Assembly: GCF_001039355.2 (NCBI RefSeq)
Contig: NW_019775684.1
Span: forward strand, 64,001 to 128,000
Source of the DNA: Lingula anatina
Lineage: Eukaryota; Brachiopoda; Lingulata; Lingulida; Lingulidae
Length of the DNA: 64,000 nt
Direction of reading: 5' to 3'
The position numbers and the translations under genes are program-made. Under the pieces are notes generated by a model. The model was not told the DNA's origin, made no database searches, and was given only the letters and a program-made list of their open reading frames with translations. Each line of letters opens with the position of its first letter. The first letter of the stretch is position 1. Shown here one piece after another: positions 53,001 through 62,876 of this stretch.

Positions 53001-56000
53001 ATGTCCTCTAGTGTTTTCAGTAATGCCTACAAAATGTTGCATACTTGTTAATTTTTTTAACCAGTAGAGATACCACATCTTACATAAAAATAATTAAGTG
53101 ATTGATAATCCAAGAAATTCTATCCATATTCACCACTGTGTGAGTATCATTAAGAGTCCATATCCTATCTTAGGTATTGCATTCGATGTTCAGATACAAA
53201 ACAGTGAAAGATAACTTTACCCTGTATAATAATAATTATAAAAATTCTACTTCTTGAATTCTAGAATTCTTATCTTGAATACTTTCGAGTCTTTACCCCT
53301 ATTGCTCTAAAGGATCAAGTATGCTTTGATACCTGTTTCTTTGCCAGTTCTTTCTGCACATTCTCCAGTCCTGGTGGGGCTGTAGGTTTGTCAAGCAAGG
53401 TCTCAGCTTCTTGAAGCACACTCTGAAGTTTCCCCTTGCTTTCCTCATATGCCTCCCACTGTTCAAGGCTTTCCTGAAGTGGAAAGAATAACAGAACTTG
53501 AGAAATCTGTTCCTGGTTGTGTTAGGTGGAACGGAATCTCATCCAAGCACAATCCACATTCCAAACGGCATCAACCCAAGTTTAAAAGCAAACCCTTTTC
53601 CATTTTGAAAAGGAATCTAACTCTAGTGCATGATAATCTATGGATAAATACATAAAAGCACCACTTTGGGACCATATTAGTTAGAGAAACATTTTTTCCC
53701 ATCCATGGAAACTTAGCTGCAGTGGTGATGACATACTTAAACAGATCAAAACTGATTTTAAAGACTAAAATTGTGAAAGGTGTGTTAGAGCTTAAAAGTT
53801 ATGTCATCAATGACATATGTCAGAGTGATCAAGGTTAACAGTACTGAGCAAAAACTCTCATAAAAACTTGGGAACTTTTTTAGACATGAGCATCATTTGG
53901 AAAACTATGTTTTTTTTTTTATCAATTACTAAAGTATTACCTTGAGTTTTTGCTGTCTAATCTGTGCAGTAGCGGTGGCCTCTCCCCAACTGCTCTCCAG
54001 GTCAGTAATGGTGGCATTCAGGAAGTCAGGGGTGTGGGCTTGCTGTTCTAGGTGCTTCCCCATGGCAACTTCACTTTCAATCTTCTTCTTCTCTTCTGCA
54101 AGTTTCTCTTGCAGTGCCTGGGGGAAATTGTAATATGATCAGTATGCTGCATTGATAATAGTTCAGATATTCCAAAATACATATAAGATTAAAATATAGT
54201 TAAAATATAATTAGTTAAAGATCTCAACTCTATAGTCTCACAAACAAGAGGTAATGACAATGCAATAAAGCAAATAAAACTGCAACCAAACTATTCTGCT
54301 GAACAAATAGTTAAGAAGGTAACATAACCATAAATAATAATATTAGAATTGTTGTACACGGTACAAGGCAAATACCTGTTGTTCTTGTAAAAGCTGCTTG
54401 ACTTCTTCTATGCTGTCAGCAGTCTCTGCCTTTTTCAGTGCTTCCTGTGTCTTTTTCAGCCATTCTGTCTGTTTCTGTACATTGTCTCTGTATTGGTAAC
54501 ATTGAACAGCCACAGGGGCCTTCACAGTTATTGTCTCTATACTGGGAATTAAGGCATTGTATTTCCTCAAGGCCGTTTCCAGTTGGCCTTGTTGCTTGAG
54601 ACTTTCTTCATCTGATGTTTCAGCCAGAAGCTCTTCAAGGGTCTCCTTCAGCCACTTGGCCTCTTCCTGGGTGGCATCAATTTTTTGCACATTTTTCTGA
54701 AGTAGAGGTTAAAAAAAACCCAAAATAATAACTGTTTTAATTTTTCTTTAAAAATAACAAAAATCTTATCAACAATATGTCAGTCTGGTTGTATATTTTT
54801 TTCCTTTACAAAAGTACATGTTGAAATATTCTTACTTATAAAGGTAATTTGGGTAAATATATTAAGTTACAAAAAATGATATGATAAGCTGGTAAACATG
54901 ACGGCTATGATAAAGTTTGATAAACCTTGATTGGTTTAAAATATCTGCCACTGAAGTAAACAAAAAATGAACTTTTAAAGTAGAAAAAATAGAGAAATAC
55001 TTGACAAAGCAAAATAACAACAGGAAGCCTTTAAAATTGACTTATTAAGTTCCTATGAAGATGAAAAGTAGAAAAGTCTTAGAGACTGAAAAACAACACA
55101 TAACTGTCACAGCACACAACTAAATGATAGATTTCAAAGTTTGTGTCAATATCTCTAAACCACAATTATGGGCTACAAACTAAGGGTTATCTAAAAGGTA
55201 AGTATGACATCTTTGTGACTTTAATTACCTCGGTCTAGCATGCAAAATACAAAAATTGTGAGATCAGTGCACTAATAAAATATTCTGAAGGAAGGAAATA
55301 CAGCAAAAAATGATATCAAAACATTTATTCTGTTTTTCTAAAGATTTCATTGTATTGAAAAGTGTTTTCATCAAATGTCACCATCATGAGGTGTACAGTT
55401 TACTAGCCTTCATCTTCAAATGGGTCATTATATCTTATTACTTTCGGAAATGACTCATATATCAGTTCAGTCCACAATAAACCCTAAATTATCTCTTTGG
55501 GTCTATAATTCTAAAATACAATTTTAAAATAAATAAATGAATAAATAAATCAACTTACATGGAATTTAGCAAGTGATTCTTTGTATTCCTCAGCAGAAGC
55601 AGGTTCTGTCTCCAGTTCTTGCACAGTTGATGACATCTCTTCAATCCAATTACTGAAGGTCTTAAACCTAAAATGGAAAAAGGTAACACTTACATCTAAT
55701 TCAACAATTATTGTGTATTACCAAATACTGACAAACAGTAGGGCAGTAGTTTGCTATGGAATTTATAACTATCAAAACAAATTATATGACTTGAAAATCC
55801 ATCACATATTAATCTATTTTTATTTTCAACAGATATAAAATAAATATGAATTAAATCATTACACTAATAAAAACATACATGGAAAAATACAAATATAAAT
55901 GACATAAGTTTCATAAAATATCAAAAATAAATAAATAAAACAAAAATAACCAAGTGCACTTACTTTTCACAGTACAGTTTCCACTTCTGTGGCATTTGCT

Positions 56001-58373
56001 TGAGATATTCATGGAACTGATCCAAGGCTTCGCACAGTTCCTCCCATCTTGTCACATGTTGCTGGTAACGCTCCTGGAGGCTGGTGTCGTCTGCCTGGTG
56101 TGACTGTAAACTCTGGGAGATGTTCAGCATATGCTGCAGACACTTCTGACACGTGGGGAAGAATCCACTTTGATTGAAGATTTCCTATACAACAGAGAAA
56201 TATTGCATTACTTTGGGTAGAGAAGACTTACGTAAACTAAATGAGTGGAAATAAGCCGTTTTCTGTGTCTTCCAGAAGACAGTTTTTAAGTTAACACTGA
56301 CAGGGATTTAATTTTTTCTCTTCGAAGACGTTCAAAAATGGAGGATGGATCAACAAAGATAATTTGGAAGACTGTCAGAAAATATCTCAGGATCTGCCCC
56401 TGTACAGAGTATTAATGTGGAGTTGAAGTTATAAGATTTAAGACAATTTTTACAGTTGGTAGAGAGAGAGAGAGAGATTACTCACATTAAATCTCTTCAG
56501 CAGAGATGTAAAACTCTCTTTCCTTGACAGCTGCTGTTGTAGAATTTCCAAGTTTGTTTCAGCTGCATTCACATTTTCCAAGAATTTCAATTCCGGCACC
56601 GTAAACTCCATCTTACATAATTTCCTTGGAGACCTGTACAGGAGATTCTGGAATAAACAAAACAGTTAATTATAGCATTGCTGTTTACACTTGAACTGTC
56701 ACTTATATTGTCATCAAGTAAATGTATAAAATAAAGACTAGTCAAAAAAGTAAAACAAGTTAAAACTGAAAAAACAAGAAGGTGCAAAACATATGTTAAA
56801 TTCATTAACATCTACACTTTGAGTAAAATACTTGTTCAATATAATTCACCACATTTGTTCTTCAAATAGCCATAGTGAGTAAAACACCTTAACATGTGCT
56901 CATATGTCCTGGCATAATTTGTAAATAGCCATAGTGAGTAAACACCTTAACATGTGCTCATATGTCCTGGCATAATTTGTATCTCTCTACACAACATTTG
57001 TGTAATATATTCCTTTCTCTGTGTAGTACAGTCATCAGCAGTTTATCAGCGCGGTCATCAAAGTTATCAGCGTCTAGACATCAGCCATTACTGTCCTCAG
57101 TGACAGATACATTTATCAAATACGCTTCTTGTTTCTATATATTTTCCTTAAATTGGTCAATTCATGTTGAACAATATATTTTTATTTTATTTACAAAGAT
57201 TTTTGAAAGTCACTTCTCTTCTGTTATGATGCAGAAATGAAATATAAGCCTGTTTAAATCATAACTGGTATACAACACTCTTAATACAGGTCAACTACTT
57301 TCCCATCATGCTGATAAGACCTAATTGCAGTTTTTTCCTGTCCACTTATTCAGCTATGCATGCAAAAGAAGTCACAAACAATCCCTTCATCAGGAACAAA
57401 TAAGGAATAAAAACAAGAGGAAAATCTTTCCCTACGCCTAAGATCTAATATATCCGTTTATTAGATCTTAGCCTATGCTTAATATCCCATTGATGACCAC
57501 TGCTGGATTTTGTACATATTGTTTGTTGATGAGATATAAAAAGGGGGTTCTTCAGTATAATCTGTTACCAAGCTTTTTTTCACATAAAACAGAAGGAATC
57601 CACTACAACATGAACCATTCCATCTCTGCTATATTTTTTCATGACTTTCCTTAAAAAAGAAAGTAAGAGTGCTTAATAATGGTCTCAATACCTTCCACTT
57701 GGCTTGCAGTCCAGCCATAACTTTCTGTATTTCCAGGCGACCTGTGTCAGACATTGGCTGGCAGAGGTCTTGACCAGCTCTTAAAAATCCCTGGAGAATC
57801 TGGGAATCCACGTGGTCAAAGAATTCCTGAGAAAATCATGAACAAATGACTCAGATGATGACACTTAACTAATATATTTTTTACATTCTATTGTGAAAAT
57901 TTTTACTTCTGAAATTATACAATATCAAATAAGAAAATATAACAATGTCATATTTTTATTGCTTACACATCTTAAAACAAGCTGACACAAAAATAGAAAT
58001 TCATCAAGAGCCACCCCCCTCCCCCCCCAAAAAAAAAAAACAAACAAACAAAAACATCCTTTTGATATCAGATACACGTCCAGAAAACCCATACCTTATG
58101 TTTCTCAATCATATTCTCAGCTTCAGAATCATCATCAAGTTCTTCTTCCAAAATGTCTTTGGCCTTCTGTATCCATTCTTCTAAAGGTTTCTTCTTCTGA
58201 TGGAAAAGCTGCCATTTTCTGAGTGTGGACTGGAGTTGGCCCTCCCAGTCTTTTGCCTGGCTAACACAAACCTGAACACAAAATAAAAGTTTGCAAAATG
58301 TAAGAAGATTAAGTAGATCAACTATAGTAGAGAGAGAGCCTGTAAATGTTAACTATTTCTTTGTACTCCATAA

Positions 58374-58417
<44 letters not shown>

Positions 58418-61400
58418 ATCACTGTCTATCAACCTGCATGCTTAGCTGCATCACAGGCAATTTTTTTTTACAACAACCTGAATTGGTATCAGACATTGAA
58501 ACACAGGTTTTATTTTAGAAACTTTTGAGGACCAAACAAGCTGCATCTTATTAAAAATATTAATAATATCTAATTTAGTGTGGACTAAAATACCTGGAAT
58601 CTTTGGTTAAGTGAGGTCACAGTGGCTTCAAGGATACTGAAGTTCACAGATGGCACATCCATCTTTAAAATCTTCTGAAAGACTTTGTTTTTACTCTCCA
58701 AAATGGACTTGTAGTAGGTAATCTCCGCAAAGAAGGTCTGAAATAAAGTTCAATAGTTTTCTCTAGTTTCAGTGCATGAAAACATATGATTCATTTGAAA
58801 TCATTTGAAAAGGCATAATCACTTATCTATAGCAGAATCACTTTCTCTGCAATGCTAATTGTTATTCTACATTTACCTTTTCTGAACTCCCCCTACCCCA
58901 ACGCCTAAACCCACATGTAAGCCCACACATCTTTTGTTTGAATCAATCAAAACTGCAGCTGTAAGACATGAGGACCATGTTTAAAACCATGTGACAGTGC
59001 CAAAATATCAAATGAATAAGGTCTAGCTTTTGAGATATATTCCATCTGTTCAACAAAGTGTCACGCTTCTCACAGCCATGACTGGGCTTTAAAAAGCAAA
59101 GTGACATGTTCCAAATATAAAAAGAGTGTTTTGCATTTTTTGCATTGTAAAGCAGCCATTAACAATGCTGTGTATATAGGCATAAATACCCTAGCTCCTA
59201 AAAGGTTCAAATTACCTAGTTGTTCATGTCAGCAATTAGCTATAGAACTGATGTAAAATTTCAATCGTACCTTAAAATAAAATTCATTGTATTGTACTAT
59301 ATTGTATTGTTTTGCATTGCATGACATACAAAAAATTTACAGGTTTCTACAAGGCCTTACTTTGTGTTGCTCTGCCCTCTCCTCCAGTGCCTGGCAAGTG
59401 TTAGGAATGTGGTGCTGGGCCAGAAGCTGTTCTCCATTGTTCAGCCACTGGCTCAGGTCAGAGATTCCAGTCTCCAGAGATTCTACATTGGGCAATAGCT
59501 GCTTCAGGACCCGTAACCTCTCTGGCATCTCCTTGCGGATGATAACAAATCTGGAAAAATATTACCCCCAAAAAGCATGTAAGAATTCAAATTTGGTTTT
59601 ATCAGATAAGAATCTTGATATTGAGCAATTCTGAATCTAACATTGATTCTTGAGTAGAAGAAAATTGCCGATTTTCAAAAAAAATTTGATTTGGCAGAAA
59701 AATCTTGGGTATGATACCTTCATTCAAACTTGATTTAACTTGTCATTGAATTTTTAATTGTAAAAATAGTTCAAAAGCATTGAGAATTAACAAATTCAAA
59801 GAAACACCATTCTGAGCAAAACTTTATGACCAGGGTGACAACATACAATATCAAATTAACAATACAATACAAGCTTTACTACGATCCTAATCATTTGTCA
59901 CTCATTTGTAAAGATATTTTACCTGTCCTTGAAGTCTTTCATTGTTCCCAGCATGAAATTGATTTCTTCTTGTGTGCTGTCCTTCACCAGAGCCTGTGCC
60001 ATCTTGGACAGTGTCTTGAACTCAACCTCCATCTGCTCCATATTGGATACCATGGTCTGAAAAAAAGCACAAATGCATTAGAGTGTAATATCAATTTACA
60101 CATAAGAATAGTAAAAAGTTAAATCTGACTCAAACAATTCAGGCATCCAAGAAATGATACAAAAATTCATTGTTATTTTCTTACTGCATTTTGAACTTTG
60201 AGAAACAGATTTCAAGGGACTAGTGGAGTATAAACTTTACAATTTATAAAGAATGAAATTGAATGCTTACATCAAGCTGCTGTAAGTATTGTCTTATCCC
60301 AGTATGTGTGCAATCGAGCCGTGTCCCCAGAAGATCCTCACACATCTGTATCCAACCTCTGTATTTCTGTGCTCCGTCTGTGAAATCCTGTCGTGTCTGC
60401 TCTAGAGCCTCATAGTGCAAGTATTGTTTTACTTCTTCAAACAGGTCTTTCCATCTTCTGTTCATTAGCAGAAGTTCCTGCTTAATTTCTGATGCTATAT
60501 CTGGTTGACACATTTCGATGAGGAAGTTACTGGCGTCGTTGAGTATATTATGTTTCTCCTGCCATTTATCAAGGTCTCTGAAGAATTCCTATAATAGAGA
60601 GAATACAAGTATGAATTAAATGATATAAAAGTAAACAACAAACAATTGTTTCTGAGCCAGTTGATTAAGGTAAGAAAATTGAAGTCACAGAAGTCACAGT
60701 TTTTTCAAGCAGGTGTGTAAATAGCCATTTGGGTTGTGGGTCTTTTTTATTTTAATTCAAAATGTTATATTTTTTAAGTTATTCAGAATGATTCAAAATA
60801 AACTGATATTTTAGTCAATGAGTTACAAAGCACTCACCCTTTTTTCATCAGGAGGTCTTGACAGCATCTGTTCAGCATCTGTCAGCCATACTTGTAGCAA
60901 GTCAACACAGGCGGAATAGCGCTTCCAGTACTGGATGACCTCCTGCAGGGCAGTTTCCACACTACGGATTTCTACAGACAAATTTTTCCATCTAGCTGTG
61001 ACGTCTTCTAGGTATTTGTTGATCTTCTGGATCTCTGATTTGTCTTGAAAATTTGAAAGAAAGTCTTTATATATTGAAGTTTATTATTCTACACCAACTT
61101 AAATAGGTGAAAGGTCGACATTGTACCAAAAAAACATTTTGCCATTTTCTTGTCCACCTCTGGCAACACAGACAAATAAAAAAAAAAAAAAAACTCTAAT
61201 CTAAGACCTTATGAGTATGAATAGCCTACCTTGTGTTTCATCATTCATATAAGCTTCTGAAATTCTCTTAACTTCTGTGTAAGTTCTATCATATTGCTGA
61301 AATAGCTGTCTACCATGGACAAATTCCTAAAAAAAACACATTTAACTTAATTCTTATATGAAAATATGACAATTTAAGTTATACCTGCATATAAATTTCA

Positions 61401-62819
61401 TCGTAAAGTAACTTATTGTTCAGCCAATTGCTTTAAAAGATGCATGAAATTATGGCTATTAAATACTTAAATGCTTATTGAAACACAAGTCATGACAGAA
61501 ACAAATCCATCCAAAAACCTCCCTTACATTATAATCCCGAAGCATCCGTTCCACATCCTCTTGACGGCCATTTTTAACAGTCCATGCTTTTAATTTCGCT
61601 TCAGCTGCCACAAGAAAAACTAACAATCTGTATTTGATCTCCTCATACTCAAGTCTGTTGTGTCTCGTCTGCACACTGGCTACAACCTTTTGAAGACGGT
61701 TATCAAGCATAGCTAGATGTTCAGGATTTATAAACTTTCCATTGCAAAATCCTGACTTCATTATTTCCCCAAATGCCTGACTGTTTGCACCTAGGCACTC
61801 AAAGAAGGCCTGGAATAAAAAAAAAGAGACTTACGATAATGCATCTTCAAGAAACTTCATTCGATTTTAATACCATAATATATCCCACTGACAACAATGA
61901 GTTTCTGTGCCTCTTCATACACCCTAATATACAATTACCAAATTTTGAATTTTAAAACTTGCTTCGAAAACTTGATTTATTTCCTTACTTTGGTATCAAT
62001 GTTCTAAGAAATGTATGACAACTGGGGTAAAGTTATATTTGCAGTTCATGTATGTAATGTCACTTACCCTGTGTTCATTCAGTTTCTTCTGTAAGACCTT
62101 CACCTTCTCTTCATGCTGTTCTGGTAATTCATCATCACTCCCTATGATCTCCTCTGCGTCATTCAACCAGCCGCCTATGTCCCCTAGTTTCCCTGGGAGG
62201 TGACTGTCCAGCTTCTTCTGCCATTTCCTGTACTTGGAGTGGACTTGCCTCCACAGCGTGTGTAGATATTGCCATTTCTCTTCAGATATTGATAAACTGT
62301 TTTGAGCTTGACAGAGCTGAACGTACATGGCATGTCTGCTATCATAGTCCTTTCTGAACTCTAGGAATTGCTGAAACAAAATACATTATGAAAATAACAA
62401 ATTTGTCCCTTCCTTCTTATTTTCTTTCTTTTTCTTGATATCAATACTGGCTATCTAAAAACAACCAAACTTATCTTCATTAGGAATTTAAATCAAATTC
62501 TGTATCAAATCAGAACCGTCAGATCATCACTTTCTCTGATCAACTGATTTTTCATTATAGTGTTGGCATGTGTTAATGTCAAAGTCATTATCTTACATTG
62601 AATTCATCTTCAAAGTCCTGGATTGGTTCATTTATAATCTCCAAACTATCGTCTGTCTGGGCCAGCCAGTCTGCTAAATCACGGAATTCTGGACTTTCAA
62701 CATCTGCTACCATTCTGGCATGCTCAACATGCTTACGTAGCTGCAAAAATTTGGAGAGAAAAATTAGATGTATGTATGTGGAAACATACATATAGGTATG
62801 TGGAAACAGATGAGATTAT

Positions 62820-62876
<57 letters not shown>

